Below, in pieces: positions 43,317 through 53,556 of a DNA stretch of 64,000 nucleotides. The notes under the pieces were generated by a model. It made no database searches and was not told where the DNA came from. It saw only the letters and a list, made by a program, of their open reading frames with translations. The stretch spans positions 2,728,001 through 2,792,000 of the forward strand of contig NZ_CP142396.1 of the NCBI RefSeq assembly GCF_035934735.1, given 5' to 3'. Numbering within the stretch: position 1 is the stretch's first letter; each line of letters begins with the position of its first letter. The position numbers were made by a program, and so were the translations under genes. This stretch comes from Sedimentibacter sp. MB31-C6. Its GTDB lineage: Bacteria; Bacillota; Clostridia; Tissierellales; Sedimentibacteraceae.

Positions 43317-45683
43317 TTAATTTTCAAATATTTTTTTAGCTATATTTACTGCTTCTCTAGCATCCTTAGAATAATAGTCAGCTCCAATTTTAGAAGCGTA
43401 ATCAGGAGTCAGCACTGCACCTCCTACCATAATTTTTATTTGTGGTGAGTTTTCCTTTATAGCTTTTATGGTGTATTCCATATTTTTAACTGTAGTAGTC
43501 ATTAGAGCACTTAAACCTACTAAATGTATGTTTTCATTATGGATAGTTTCAACGATTTTTTCTATATCGACATCCTTGCCTAAATCTATAATTTTGTAAC
43601 CGTAATTTTCAAGGATAAGTTTTACTATATTTTTTCCTATATCATGTATATCTCCCTTTACAGTCGCCAGCAATATCTTTTTATTATCAACAAAGTCATT
43701 ACCTTCATTTGCTAATTTTTCTTTAATAGATTCAAATACTACTTTTGAGGTCTCGGCACTTCTAATTAGCTGTGGTAGAAAAATTTCCTGTTGTTCATAT
43801 TTTCCACCCACGATATCTAAGGCAGGTATCATGTATTTATTTATTATTTCAATAGAATTATATTTCTTAAGAAGTTCGAGAGAAACTTTTTTCGCCTCAT
43901 CTTTTAGACCTCTAATAATTATTTCCTTTAAGTCACTGTTAGAAGTAACAAAAGTGTTTTCAGTAGTTACATTGCCGTAAGTTCGTATATAATCTTTGCT
44001 GTCAATATCTTGATTAGCCAATACTTTATAGGACCTAATAACATCTAATAAAGCTTCATTAGTGGAATCCGTAATAGGAGCATCTAAACCAAGACTTAAA
44101 GCCATTGCCAAGTAAGTGGTATTTAATAATTTCCTGTTAGGCAAACCAAAAGATACATTGCTGGTTCCTAATACTATTTTTACATTATATTTCTTTTTTA
44201 TTAAGGGAATTGCTTTAAGGGTTTCCATTACATTTTCTTGTTCTGCAGAAGCAGTTAGCACAAGAGGATCTATAAGTATATTTTCTTCTGATATACCATA
44301 AGATTTAGCTGTATTAATAATATTTGATGCTATTTCCAATCTTTTTTTAGCTGTCTTTGGTATGCCTTCCTCATTTAGTGTTAAAGCCACTACTAAGGTG
44401 CCATATTTTTTTACAATAGGAAGTATTTGTTCAAGACTTTCTTTTTTCCCGTTAACAGAATTTATTATTGGTTTTCCGTTATATATTCTTGCGGCAGTTT
44501 CAATAACCTCAACATTAGAGCTGTCAATTTGCAGAGGCAGAGATACAACGCTTTGTACTTCAGATATTACTTTTTTCATCATTTCTTTTTCGTCAATATC
44601 AGGAAGACCTACGTTTATATCCAATATATCAGATCCAGTATCCTGTTGCGCTATGGCTTCTCTAATAACATAATCCAAATTGTTTTCTCTTAAAGCTTCT
44701 TTTAATCTTTTTTTTCCTGTAGGGTTTATTCTTTCACCAATTATCTTAACTTCATCTCCTAAAAAAACTGTTTTTGAAGATGAAGTAGTGGTTGTAAAAT
44801 GTTTTTTTGTAAGTTCTAATGGCTTCAATTCATCTAGTGTAGCAATTATACTTTTGATATATTCAGGAGTAGTGCCACAACATCCACCAAATATTGATAC
44901 ACCTTTATTAGCCATTTTATTTATTTCATGACTGTATTCTTCAGGGCTTATATCATAATATGTAATATTGTTATTATATTTAGGGAGACCTGCATTTGCT
45001 TGCACCATTATTGGAGTAGAGCTGTATTTTATCAGTTCATCAACTATAGACTGCAGTTGTTTAGGCCCTAGAGAACAGTTAACTCCAATAACATCAACTC
45101 CTAAACCCTCAGCAACTGAAACAAAAGCAGCTATATCTGTACCTGTAAAAGTACGTCCATTATCCTGAAAAGACATGGTACAAAAAACAGGAAGGTTTGA
45201 ATTTTCCTTAGCTGCTAGGACTGCGGCTTTTAGCTCATATAAATCGGTCATGGTTTCTATAAGAATTATATCAGCTCTAGCTTTTACTCCAGCTATTACT
45301 TGCTCTTTGAATATGTCGTAAGCATCTTCAAAGCTAAGTGTACCTAAAGGGGACAGAAGAGTTCCTGTGGGGCCTATATCTAATGCTACATACTTATTTT
45401 CAAGTCCATCTATTGATTTTTTTGCTACTTCAATGCCAGCAATTATTATTTCTTCAACTGTATATGATGAATTATTCAATTTCAGCTTATTGGCACCGAA
45501 TGTATTTGCAGATATAATATTTGCACCAGCATTTAAATACTCTTTGTGAATATTATATATAACTTCAGGTTTTAATATGTTTAATTCTTCTGGTAGTTCG
45601 CCTATATTCAAACCTGATTTTTGAAGCATGGTACCCATTGCTCCATCAAAGTATAGAAATTTTTCCTTTAATTTATTTATCAT
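43317..45683 (-). CDS. metH: cobalamin-dependent methionine synthase, without activation domain
   Basis: The 788-residue protein has a homocysteine-binding domain (FDGAMGTMLQ, zinc ligands in GVNCSLGP and GGCCGTT), a pterin-binding domain (IIGERINPTGKK, DINVGLPDIDE) and a cobalamin domain with GDIHDIGKNIV, whose His ligates cobalt. It makes methionine from homocysteine and methyltetrahydrofolate. The C-terminal S-adenosylmethionine-binding activation domain of E. coli MetH is absent and is supplied by the preceding gene. The start is ATG with AAAGGAGAG upstream, overlapping that gene by 11 bases. Confidence 0.95.
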   Translation of the reverse strand: MINKLKEKFLYFDGAMGTMLQKSGLNIGELPEELNILKPEVIYNIHKEYLNAGANIISANTFGANKLKLNNSSYTVEEIIIAGIEVAKKSIDGLENKYVALDIGPTGTLLSPLGTLSFEDAYDIFKEQVIAGVKARADIILIETMTDLYELKAAVLAAKENSNLPVFCTMSFQDNGRTFTGTDIAAFVSVAEGLGVDVIGVNCSLGPKQLQSIVDELIKYSSTPIMVQANAGLPKYNNNITYYDISPEEYSHEINKMANKGVSIFGGCCGTTPEYIKSIIATLDELKPLELTKKHFTTTTSSSKTVFLGDEVKIIGERINPTGKKRLKEALRENNLDYVIREAIAQQDTGSDILDINVGLPDIDEKEMMKKVISEVQSVVSLPLQIDSSNVEVIETAARIYNGKPIINSVNGKKESLEQILPIVKKYGTLVVALTLNEEGIPKTAKKRLEIASNIINTAKSYGISEENILIDPLVLTASAEQENVMETLKAIPLIKKKYNVKIVLGTSNVSFGLPNRKLLNTTYLAMALSLGLDAPITDSTNEALLDVIRSYKVLANQDIDSKDYIRTYGNVTTENTFVTSNSDLKEIIIRGLKDEAKKVSLELLKKYNSIEIINKYMIPALDIVGGKYEQQEIFLPQLIRSAETSKVVFESIKEKLANEGNDFVDNKKILLATVKGDIHDIGKNIVKLILENYGYKIIDLGKDVDIEKIVETIHNENIHLVGLSALMTTTVKNMEYTIKAIKENSPQIKIMVGGAVLTPDYASKIGADYYSKDAREAVNIAKKIFEN

Positions 45684-46368
45684 AAGAATTCTCTCCTTTC
45701 TTAGTAAAACTACAATTGTTATAAAGATTACAATTTAAGCAAGATTTATTATTCGTTTCATTTCCTTTGTTAAAACCAATAAAAGCCGTCACCGATTTTC
45801 TTGGAACTAATATTGATGAATCTAAAGATGATAGACCTATATATTTCTGTGCATTTAAGGCATTTAATATTTCTTTTTGATGAGAAATAGGCACATCTCC
45901 ATAACCTGGACTGTATCTAAAGGTAGTATTATAGTCTTCTTGCGCTGCAATCTCCATTATTTCAGATTCTACATAGTCACAAAGGGCCTCAATGTAAGCT
46001 GATGCGCATGCATCAAATATAACAGCCTTGGTTAAATTAGTCGAGTTGAAATATTTAATTCTTTTTTCAACTTCAAATCCAATAGTTGCGGCAATGACAG
46101 CTGATTTTTTACAGTCTTTAAATAGTTTAGCTAGGTCATTTGACGTTATTTTTATAAAATTTTCAAAGTTAATAATATTATTTTCATTTTTAACTTCAAA
46201 GATTCTATACACATATTTAAACTCGCATATATTTTGTAATTCGATTATAGATTCATTAAGTAATTTATAAGTTTCTACATCAACGTTATTGTTTCTATAT
46301 CCTAAGTATCTTAAAGCTTCATTTATGTTTATTTTGATAAGGTTACTATTGATATGATTTACTTTCAT
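45673..46368 (-). CDS. methionine synthase activation-domain protein
   Basis: The 231-residue protein contains YRYSPGYGD-like RYSPGYGDVPISHQKEI near residue 155, the reductive-activation motif of the MetH C-terminal domain that binds S-adenosylmethionine. The C-terminal CLNCNLYNNC adds a Cys cluster. It would reactivate oxidised cobalamin on the separate MetH. It lies between metF and metH with overlaps of 23 and 11 bases, so the three are translationally coupled. Confidence 0.9.
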   Translation of the reverse strand: MKVNHINSNLIKININEALRYLGYRNNNVDVETYKLLNESIIELQNICEFKYVYRIFEVKNENNIINFENFIKITSNDLAKLFKDCKKSAVIAATIGFEVEKRIKYFNSTNLTKAVIFDACASAYIEALCDYVESEIMEIAAQEDYNTTFRYSPGYGDVPISHQKEILNALNAQKYIGLSSLDSSILVPRKSVTAFIGFNKGNETNNKSCLNCNLYNNCSFTKKGENSYDK

Positions 46369-47248
46369 TTGTTAGTACACTCCTAATAGCAGAAATACTG
46401 CCTAAAATCTTTTTAGCGGTGGAAGGTTTATTCATTGTATAAATATGGATGCCATCAACACCCCAGGATAATAGGTCTATTATCTGACCTATTGCATAGG
46501 ACATTCCTGCTTCTTTTAAAGCTTCAGGATTGTTTGCATATTTATCTAATATCCTTCTGAATTTTTCAGGAATTGTATTACCTGTAAGATTTACTATAGT
46601 GTTAATTTGATTTTTATTAAGTAAGGGCATAATTCCGGTAATTATAGGTAAATCAATGCCCTTCTTATGTGCTTTATCATAAAAATTATAAAATGCTTCA
46701 TTATCAAAAAACATTTGAGTTACCAAGAAATCAGCACCTGCATCCATTTTTCTTTTTAGAAATTTAATATCAGCATCTAAATCTTTTGCATCTGGATGCT
46801 TTTCAGGATAGCATGCAGCTCCAACACACAAATTTGAATTTCTTTTGAAATATTTTATCAGTTCCACTGAATTTTTAAATCCATTGGTTGGAAAATTATC
46901 TGATACAGAGTCTTTTGGATAATCTCCCCTTAAAGCCAAAACATTTTGTACATTATTTTCATTTAGGGAAGTTAATATATTATATATTTCATTTTTTGCT
47001 GAAGAAATGCAAGTAACATGAGCAATAGATGTTAAATTGTACTTGTTTTGTATATATGAAGAAATTTCAACTGTTTTGTCTTTTGTACTTCCACCTGCTC
47101 CATAGGTAACACTCATAAAATCAGGTTCTAACTTATATAGTTCGTCGATTGAATCATATATTGTATTAACCGGATAATTTGCTTTTGGTGGAAATATTTC
47201 AAAGGATATCAAAGGTTTTTTTTCAGTAAAGTTATCTACTATTTTCAT
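46346..47248 (-). CDS. metF: methylenetetrahydrofolate reductase
   Basis: The 300-residue protein fits MetF: SFEIFPPKANYP at the start, SVTYGAGGSTKDKTVE, LALRGDYPKD, ADFLVTQMFFDNEAFY and GIMPLLN. It makes 5-methyltetrahydrofolate for the MetH step. The start is ATG with AGGAGG upstream. It is the first gene of a three-gene unit controlled by the S-box leader at 47262-47409. Confidence 0.95.
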   Translation of the reverse strand: MKIVDNFTEKKPLISFEIFPPKANYPVNTIYDSIDELYKLEPDFMSVTYGAGGSTKDKTVEISSYIQNKYNLTSIAHVTCISSAKNEIYNILTSLNENNVQNVLALRGDYPKDSVSDNFPTNGFKNSVELIKYFKRNSNLCVGAACYPEKHPDAKDLDADIKFLKRKMDAGADFLVTQMFFDNEAFYNFYDKAHKKGIDLPIITGIMPLLNKNQINTIVNLTGNTIPEKFRRILDKYANNPEALKEAGMSYAIGQIIDLLSWGVDGIHIYTMNKPSTAKKILGSISAIRSVLTNESKSYQ

Positions 47249-47261
47249 TTAATCCTCCTAA

Positions 47262-47409
47262 AATAAAAAATCTCTCCCGACATTGGGAAAGATATTATCC
47301 ATATGCATTCTCATCTGCCGGTTAAAAACCGCTGGAATTAGCACCGTATACATAGATTGGTTGCCGGACTTCATAGGGCCAGATCCCTCCGTCGCTCTTG
47401 ATGAATTTA
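47262..47409 (-). promoter_or_regulatory. SAM-I (S-box) riboswitch of the metF operon
   Basis: On the minus strand the leader reads AAGAGCGACGGAGGGATCTG, then GGCCC, TGAAGTCCGGCAACC and GGTGCTAATTCCAGC, the S-box core. The P1 arms are TTCATC and GATGAGAA. A terminator follows with ATCTTTCCC and GGGAGAGAT and T residues. High S-adenosylmethionine would turn off metF, the activation gene and metH. Confidence 0.96.
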
Positions 47410-47423
47410 TTTAATTTTCAATT

Positions 47424-47453
47424 AGTATATAACTAATAATATCTATATGTCAA
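47424..47453 (-). promoter_or_regulatory. sigma-A-type promoter of the metF operon
   Basis: On the minus strand TTGACA and TATACT are 18 bases apart, just before the S-box leader. Confidence 0.8.
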
Positions 47454-47471
47454 GTAAATATTTTATTTGAT

Positions 47472-47497
47472 ATTGTAAAAGGAGGAAAGTTTTACAA
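47472..47497. other. inverted repeat between divergent met and leuS promoters
   Basis: ATTGTAAAA and TTTTACAAT form perfect 9-base arms around GGAGGAAAG. It lies between the metF and leuS promoters. It could be an operator or just an intergenic hairpin. Confidence 0.5.
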
Positions 47498-47504
47498 TTA
47501 GCTC

Positions 47505-47533
47505 TTGCAATTAATTTTTTGTTTTGATATAAT
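47505..47533 (+). promoter_or_regulatory. sigma-A-type promoter of leuS
   Basis: TTGCAA and TATAAT are 17 bases apart. Confidence 0.8.
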
Positions 47534-47544
47534 TAAACACAAAG

Positions 47545-47775
47545 TTAATATAATACTGTGATTGGAAGCAGTAGGTTTGTTCACAATTTAAGAGAGCCGT
47601 CGGACGGTGTGAGACGGTATTGTAAAAGCTGAACTCGTCCATGAGTATTTGAAGCGAAATAAAGTAGTTTCAAACGGTTATACCGTTATAATATTTAAGT
47701 GAGGCTTAATGTCTAATTTGGGTGGTACCGCGGAATCTTCGTCCCAGCAGGGATGAAGATTTTTTGTATTCACTA
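47545..47775 (+). promoter_or_regulatory. T-box leader controlling leuS (tRNA-Leu sensing)
   Basis: The T-box GGGTGGTACCGCGG lies near 47719-47733 and a terminator with AATCTTCGTCCC and GGGATGAAGATT follows. The specifier CTC (Leu) is at 47634-47636 after GAA. The TGGT of the T-box can pair with ACCA, matching the A discriminator of tRNA-Leu. Uncharged tRNA-Leu would switch leuS on. Confidence 0.93.
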
Positions 47776-47823
47776 ACACAATTAAATAATAATTAAGAAA
47801 ATAGATTAATATGGAGGCTAAAC

Positions 47824-50235
47824 ATGAAAACATATAATCCGCAAGTTATTGAAAAAAAGTGGCAGGAAATATGGGATAAAAATGAAACTTTTAAAGCGAA
47901 AGACAATAAAGAGCAAAAGAAATTTTACGGTCTTGTGGAATTTCCATATCCATCGGGAGTAGGATTGCATGTAGGACACATACGTGCATATACTTCTCTT
48001 GAAGTAATATCAAGAAAAAGAAGATTAGAAGGATACAATGTATTGTTTCCTATTGGATGGGATGCCTTTGGGTTACCTACAGAAAATTATGCAATTCAAA
48101 CTGGAATACATCCTAGAGAAGTAACAGACAGAAATATTAAGGTGTTTACTCAACAATTAAAGACAGCAGGATATTCCTTTGACTGGTCAAGAACTGTAGA
48201 TACTACAAATCCAGATTATTTCAAATGGACTCAATGGATTTTTGTTCAATTGTTTAAGCATGGATTGGCTTATAAAGATAAAACTTATGTAAATTTCTGC
48301 AATAGCTGTAAAGTTGTACTTGCAAATGAAGAATCACAAAATGGAGTTTGTGATAGATGTGGTAGTGATGTTATACAACTAGAGAAAGATGTTTGGTTTT
48401 TGAAAATAAGAGAATATGCTGATAAACTTTTGGATGGGTTAAACGAAGTTGACTTTTTGCCAAGAATTAAACTTGAGCAAGAAAATTGGATTGGTAGATC
48501 ATATGGAGCAGAAGTTGATTTTAAAATTAAGGATATAGATGAATCATTGAGAGTATTTACAACAAGACCTGATACGTTATATGGAGTTACATTTATGGTT
48601 ATAGCTCCAGAACATCCATTATTAAATAAATATGCTTCAAAAATCACAAATATGGATGAAATACATGAATATCAGGAAGAATCTAAAAAGAAAACTGAAT
48701 TTGAAAGAGTTCAACTTGCTAAAGATAAAACAGGTGTTGAAATAAAAGGTTTGACAGCAATCAATCCTGTTTCTGGAGAAAAAATTCCAGTGTGGGTTGC
48801 TGATTATGTTATGATGGGTTATGGAACAGGAGCTATAATGGCTGTTCCAGGACATGATACAAGAGACTGGGAATTTGCTAAGAAATTTAATATACCTATA
48901 GTTGAAGTTATAGCAGGTGGAAATATAGAAGAAGAGGCATTTACTGATGTTGAAGATGGAGTTATGGTCAATTCTGGAGTTTTAAATGGATTGCGAGTAA
49001 AGGATGCCATTGATAAAATTATAGAATATCTTAAAGAAAAAAATTTAGGTGAAAGAAAAACGAATTATAAAATGAAAGATTGGGCATTTAATAGACAAAG
49101 ATATTGGGGAGAACCAATTCCAATTATTCATTGTCATAAATGTGGCATGGTACCAGTTCCAGAAGAACAATTACCAGTGAAATTACCAGATGTTGAAAAC
49201 TATCAACCTACTGAAACTGGAGAATCACCACTTGCGAATATAGAAGAATGGGTTAATGTTAAATGTCCAGTATGTGGTGAAGATGCAAAAAGAGAAACTG
49301 ATACAATGCCACAATGGGCAGGATCATCTTGGTATTTCTTAAGATATATGGATACCCAAAATAATGAAGCTATTGCGTCTAAAGATAACTTTGATTATTG
49401 GGGACCTATTGATTGGTATAATGGAGGCATGGAGCATGTTACAAGGCATTTAATTTATTCTAGATTCTGGCATAGATTCCTTTATGATATTGGTGTAGTT
49501 CCATTTAAAGAACCATATGCAAAAAGAACAGCTCAAGGTTTGATTCTTGGTTCTGATGGAGAGAAAATGTCTAAATCAAGAGGAAATGTTGTAAATCCTA
49601 ATGAAATTGTAGATGAAATGGGAGCGGACACTCTTAGAACATATACTATGTTTATTGGTGATTATGAAAAGTATGCAATATGGTCTGATAGTAGTGTTAA
49701 AGGTTGTAAGAGATTTTTAGATAGGGTTTGGAAACTTCAAGAATTAGTTACTGATGAAACATCATACTCTAAGAAACATGTTACATTAATGCATAAGACT
49801 ATAAAAAAGGTTAGTGAAGATTTTGAATCTATGAAATTCAACACTGCAATTGCAGCTATGATGAGCTTTGTTAATGAAATTAATAGTGATAATTATATTA
49901 CAAAAGATGAACTAAAGGACTTTATTATTTTGTTAAATCCAGTAGCCCCTCATATTACAGAAGAAATTTGGGAAAACCAAGGATTTAACGGTATGCTTAA
50001 TGAAGCCAATTGGCCTAACTGGGACGAAGAAAAGACAGTTGATGACGTAATTGAACTTCCTGTACAAGTAAATGGTAAAGTAAGAGGAAAAATAGTTTTA
50101 TCTAGAGATGTAGATGTAAATACTGCTAGACAAATAGCAAAAAAAGATGAAAATATAAATAAATATTTAGAAGGAAAAACTATAATTAAAGAAATATATG
50201 TACCAGGTAAAATATTTAATATAGTTGTTAAATAA
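47824..50235 (+). CDS. leuS: leucyl-tRNA synthetase
   Basis: The 803-residue class I synthetase has the HIGH-type HVGHIRAY near residue 48, the zinc-type Cys pairs (CNSCK, CDRCG), a CP1 editing domain ([12 protein letters not shown]), KMSKS ([10 protein letters not shown]) and a C-terminal anticodon-binding part with [12 protein letters not shown]. It charges tRNA-Leu. Start is ATG with TGGAGG upstream, after the T-box leader. Confidence 0.97.
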   Translation: MKTYNPQVIEKKWQEIWDKNETFKAKDNKEQKKFYGLVEFPYPSGVGLHVGHIRAYTSLEVISRKRRLEGYNVLFPIGWDAFGLPTENYAIQTGIHPREVTDRNIKVFTQQLKTAGYSFDWSRTVDTTNPDYFKWTQWIFVQLFKHGLAYKDKTYVNFCNSCKVVLANEESQNGVCDRCGSDVIQLEKDVWFLKIREYADKLLDGLNEVDFLPRIKLEQENWIGRSYGAEVDFKIKDIDESLRVFTTRPDTLYGVTFMVIAPEHPLLNKYASKITNMDEIHEYQEESKKKTEFERVQLAKDKTGVEIKGLTAINPVSGEKIPVWVADYVMMGYGTGAIMAVPGHDTRDWEFAKKFNIPIVEVIAGGNIEEEAFTDVEDGVMVNSGVLNGLRVKDAIDKIIEYLKEKNLGERKTNYKMKDWAFNRQRYWGEPIPIIHCHKCGMVPVPEEQLPVKLPDVENYQPTETGESPLANIEEWVNVKCPVCGEDAKRETDTMPQWAGSSWYFLRYMDTQNNEAIASKDNFDYWGPIDWYNGGMEHVTRHLIYSRFWHRFLYDIGVVPFKEPYAKRTAQGLILGSDGEKMSKSRGNVVNPNEIVDEMGADTLRTYTMFIGDYEKYAIWSDSSVKGCKRFLDRVWKLQELVTDETSYSKKHVTLMHKTIKKVSEDFESMKFNTAIAAMMSFVNEINSDNYITKDELKDFIILLNPVAPHITEEIWENQGFNGMLNEANWPNWDEEKTVDDVIELPVQVNGKVRGKIVLSRDVDVNTARQIAKKDENINKYLEGKTIIKEIYVPGKIFNIVVK

Positions 50236-50300
50236 TATAACGAATCATTAGGACGTATTTAGGAATTTCGACATAAATTAAACTACTATAAGGAGCAATT

Positions 50301-50804
50301 GTGAAAAATATAGAGAAGATAAATTTTGATTCAAAAAGTAAATTTTACAATTATTTAAATTTAAAACTAACAGGCTTAATATGTGAAGAGCCAGATTGGC
50401 TTGCTAACCTTTCTAATGCATCAGCTTTATTATGGATGATGATGGAGAATATTAATTGGGCAGGATTTTATTTGTATAAAAATGATGAATTAGTTCTTGG
50501 GCCCTTTCAAGGTAAACCAGCATGCACACATATTGAAATAGGTAAAGGAGTATGTGGAACTGCAGCTAAAACTAGAGAAATTCAATTGGTTAAAAATATA
50601 CATGAATTTCCAGGACACATAGCTTGCGACTCTGCTTCTAAATCTGAAATTGTTTTACCAATTGTAAAAAATGATAATTTGATTTGTGTTCTAGATATTG
50701 ATAGTCCTATAATTAACAGATTTGATGATGAAGACAAATTATATCTAGAAAAATTTGCAGGGATATTGTTAAAATATATAAAATTCCCTCAAAAATTCAT
50801 TTAA
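50301..50804 (+). CDS. msrC: free methionine-R-sulfoxide reductase
   Basis: The 167-residue GAF-type protein has Cys at residues 75, 85 and 109 (GKPACTHIEIGKGVCGTA and HIACDSASKSE). The spacings of 10 and 24 equal those of the catalytic Cys of fRMsr. It reduces free methionine-R-sulfoxide. The start is GTG with AAGGAG upstream. It is downstream of leuS by 65 bases. Confidence 0.9.
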   Translation: MKNIEKINFDSKSKFYNYLNLKLTGLICEEPDWLANLSNASALLWMMMENINWAGFYLYKNDELVLGPFQGKPACTHIEIGKGVCGTAAKTREIQLVKNIHEFPGHIACDSASKSEIVLPIVKNDNLICVLDIDSPIINRFDDEDKLYLEKFAGILLKYIKFPQKFI

Positions 50805-50867
50805 TATTAAAGCTGAACATTTGAATCCCCTTTTCATATAATAATCATAACGGAAAGGGGTGTATTT

Positions 50868-51560
50868 ATGTATAATTTTAATTACAATTACGAATATCCA
50901 AATTTAAATTATAATATAAAAACCATTAATAATTGTAAATGTACAAAATCTTATTTTAGAATTTTTAATTCAATTTTTGACTCGCCTAATTTAGATGTTT
51001 ATGTTAATGAAATGATAATGGCATCAAATTTAAAATACGGTGAATTTACAAAACATGTCTTATTTGCACCAGGAAATTATCGTGTTACATTATATCCATC
51101 AGGCAGTCAAAATGGTGCAATTTTTGAGGGGGATATAGTCATTGACAGAAATTTGACATATACTGGTGCATTATCTGGTTACATATCTGATTTATCAGAA
51201 ATAAGTATATATATGATACCAGAAGCTAAAGAGACTGCAGATATGAAACAAATGTCTTCCTTGAGATTAATTAATTTAGGATTAGATTCACCATCGCTTG
51301 AATTAGTTGTAGAAGATGGAACAATTTTATTTTCAAATTTAAATTATGGTGATATTTCAAGTAATATCGCAATTCCATCTACAAGATATACATTACATTT
51401 AAGAGCTAATAGTAAAAATGAAAATATTTTAACTGCACCTAATGTTGATTTCGCTCCTAAGATGCATTACACTTTATTTGTTATAGGAAACTATGGTGAA
51501 AATCCCAAAATGGAATTGATTATTCCTGAAGATGGTGTTAATTATTTGGATATATGTTAG
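50868..51560 (+). CDS. DUF4397 protein with two repeats
   Basis: The 230-residue protein has two DUF4397-type beta domains. The first (residues 25-120) includes FRIFNSIFDSPNLDVYVNEM; the second (about 130-225) includes LRLINLGLDSPSLELVVEDG. The two share the pattern of aligned Asn/Ser-Pro-xx-Leu. There is no signal peptide, and a Cys pair (CKC) sits near residue 24. In relatives such domains occur on surfaces or in spores; function unknown. Start is ATG with AAAGGGG upstream. Confidence 0.82.
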   Translation: MYNFNYNYEYPNLNYNIKTINNCKCTKSYFRIFNSIFDSPNLDVYVNEMIMASNLKYGEFTKHVLFAPGNYRVTLYPSGSQNGAIFEGDIVIDRNLTYTGALSGYISDLSEISIYMIPEAKETADMKQMSSLRLINLGLDSPSLELVVEDGTILFSNLNYGDISSNIAIPSTRYTLHLRANSKNENILTAPNVDFAPKMHYTLFVIGNYGENPKMELIIPEDGVNYLDIC

Positions 51561-51605
51561 TGAATATCAATAGATATAACGAAGAGAAAAAATGTTAATT
51601 AATGT

Positions 51606-51638
51606 AACCCCATATGGAAAGTAAGGGGTTATTTTTTA
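51606..51638 (+). terminator. terminator after the DUF4397 gene
   Basis: AACCCC and GGGGTT pair, followed by ATTTTTT. Confidence 0.8.
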
Positions 51639-51674
51639 TAAACTTTAAATATTGAATATTTGAATATATTGATA

Positions 51675-51703
51675 TTGTTAGAGTCTTTTCTATGTGATAT
51701 AAT
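51675..51703 (+). promoter_or_regulatory. sigma-A-type promoter of the racemase gene
   Basis: TTGTTA and TATAAT are 17 bases apart, 39 bases before the start. Confidence 0.75.
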
Positions 51704-51742
51704 ACGAATAGTTATTTAAGAATATAAAAACAGAGGTGTAAA

Positions 51743-52438
51743 TTGAAAACAATAGGAATTATAGGAGGTATGGGTCCTTTAGCAACAGTTCATTTATATG
51801 AGCGAATTGTTTTTAGAACTAAAGCAAGCAAAGATCAAGAACATATACATGTGCTTATAGACAGTAATACAAACATACCTGATAGAACAAAGGCAATTCT
51901 TGGACAAGGTTTAGATCCTACAGTAGAACTATTAAAATCAGCAAAAAATTTAGAAAGCATAGGGGCGGATTTTTTAATAATGCCTTGTAATACAGCTCAT
52001 TATTTTATAGATGAAGTATCTAAAGATATTAGTATTCCATTTATAAATATGTTAGATGAAACAGTTAAATATACGTATAATAAATATGGGAAAGATACTG
52101 TTGTTGGAATTTTGGCTACAGATGGAACTATAAAGTCTAAAATATATGAAGATTATTATTCAAAAGTAGGAATAAAGACTGTAATACCACAAAAAAATCA
52201 AGATAGAATTATGAAATTTATATATGATGTAATTAAAAGGGGAAATTTTGAATTAGGTACAGACATTTTTTTTGAAGTAGTAAATGAACTTAAAGAATTA
52301 GGAGCAAATGCTTTTTTATTAGGGTGTACAGAGTTGTCTTCTGCACAATATTTATTTAAATTTGAAGGTGATTATATTAATCCTATGGAGGTGTTGGCAG
52401 AAAAATCAATAATTTTTGCTGGTGGAATTTTAAATTAA
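51743..52438 (+). CDS. aspartate/glutamate racemase family protein
   Basis: The 231-residue protein has the cofactor-free racemase fold with its two catalytic Cys in MPCNTAH (Cys82) and LGCTEL (Cys195). The N terminus IGIIGGMGPLATVHLYERIV fits aspartate racemase. It interconverts L- and D-aspartate; glutamate is possible. The start is TTG with AGAGGTG upstream. Confidence 0.88.
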   Translation: MKTIGIIGGMGPLATVHLYERIVFRTKASKDQEHIHVLIDSNTNIPDRTKAILGQGLDPTVELLKSAKNLESIGADFLIMPCNTAHYFIDEVSKDISIPFINMLDETVKYTYNKYGKDTVVGILATDGTIKSKIYEDYYSKVGIKTVIPQKNQDRIMKFIYDVIKRGNFELGTDIFFEVVNELKELGANAFLLGCTELSSAQYLFKFEGDYINPMEVLAEKSIIFAGGILN

Positions 52439-52548
52439 TTTTATAGGATGTAATCTAAAAAGATTACTAAAAATAATACATATTTTATGACGAATATCAT
52501 TATATGTTTGTAATAATTATAATTTTGAGAAGTGAAAGAGGAGAAAAT

Positions 52549-53451
52549 ATGAGAGCTTTAACATCTAAGCAAGCTGATTTAATGTTATTTTTTGTTGCAT
52601 TTTTTTGGGGTACAGGATTTGCTGTTACTAAAATAGCCTTAGATATATATTCAACAGTACAACTTTTGTTTATTAGGTTTATAATAGCAAGTATAGTATC
52701 ATTAATTATTTTTAATAAAAATATAAGAAATATGAATAGGTCTGATTTAAAGTCAGGAGTAATAATGGGAGTGTTTTTAGCAGCTGGGTATATTTTTCAG
52801 ACTTTTGGTTTAGAGGGAACAACTGCAGGAAATTCAGCGTTTTTAACGGGTACAAATGTAGTTATGGTTCCTTTCTTTTATTGGATTATTACAAAGAAAA
52901 AGCCAGTGTTTAATAATTTAATAGCTGCAATTTTAATGTTTATAGGAATTATTCTTTTAACAGTAGATTTTAAAAATTTTGGAAAATTCAATTTATCAGA
53001 TATGTTAACATTTTTTTGTGCCATATCTTTTGCATGGCATGTAGTAGTAACCGGTATATTTGCATCAGACAAAAATCCTTATACAATTTCAACAATTCAA
53101 ATGACAACATGTGCAGTGATTTTTCTTATTATGATGATTTTAGAAGGTAAACCTATAACATATAACTTCAAAGGAGCATTGAGTATGGGATATTTAAGTT
53201 TAATAACTACAATGCTTTGTTTTATGATGCAGACAATTGGACAAAAATATACTTCAACAACTCACGCTGCTATTGTACTTAGTTTAGAATCAGTTATAGG
53301 AAGTATTTTTGGCGTTTTATTTCTTAAAGAAAATTATACGATTATTACAATACTAGCCTTTGTGATTATCTTTATTTCTATATTATTTGCTGAGGTAGGA
53401 TATGATTGGTTATTTAGAACTAAAAAAAACAGATTACCTGATAAAAAATGA
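52549..53451 (+). CDS. EamA family transporter
   Basis: The 300-residue membrane protein has ten helices in two EamA repeats: FVAFFWGTGFAVTKIALDIY at the start of the first, and ITTMLCFMMQTIGQKYTSTT in the second. These carriers export or import small metabolites; the substrate is unknown. The ATG at 52549 follows AGAGGAG. A stand-alone gene with no obvious partner. Confidence 0.86.
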   Translation: MRALTSKQADLMLFFVAFFWGTGFAVTKIALDIYSTVQLLFIRFIIASIVSLIIFNKNIRNMNRSDLKSGVIMGVFLAAGYIFQTFGLEGTTAGNSAFLTGTNVVMVPFFYWIITKKKPVFNNLIAAILMFIGIILLTVDFKNFGKFNLSDMLTFFCAISFAWHVVVTGIFASDKNPYTISTIQMTTCAVIFLIMMILEGKPITYNFKGALSMGYLSLITTMLCFMMQTIGQKYTSTTHAAIVLSLESVIGSIFGVLFLKENYTIITILAFVIIFISILFAEVGYDWLFRTKKNRLPDKK

Positions 53452-53500
53452 TTCATTAAGTATTAAAGTTAACAAAACTGGAAAGTTAATTTTAATAATC

Positions 53501-53529
53501 TTGTAATAAGAAAGTATTTATTATATAAT
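53501..53529 (+). promoter_or_regulatory. sigma-A-type promoter of purR
   Basis: TTGTAA and TATAAT are 17 bases apart, 27 bases before the start. Confidence 0.7.
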
Positions 53530-53556
53530 TTTATAAAAACTACCAACGGAGAATAT

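Noticed and set aside
44116-45549. Plus-strand frames of 60-103 codons within metH
   Set aside because: They are antisense shadows of metH with no start signals.
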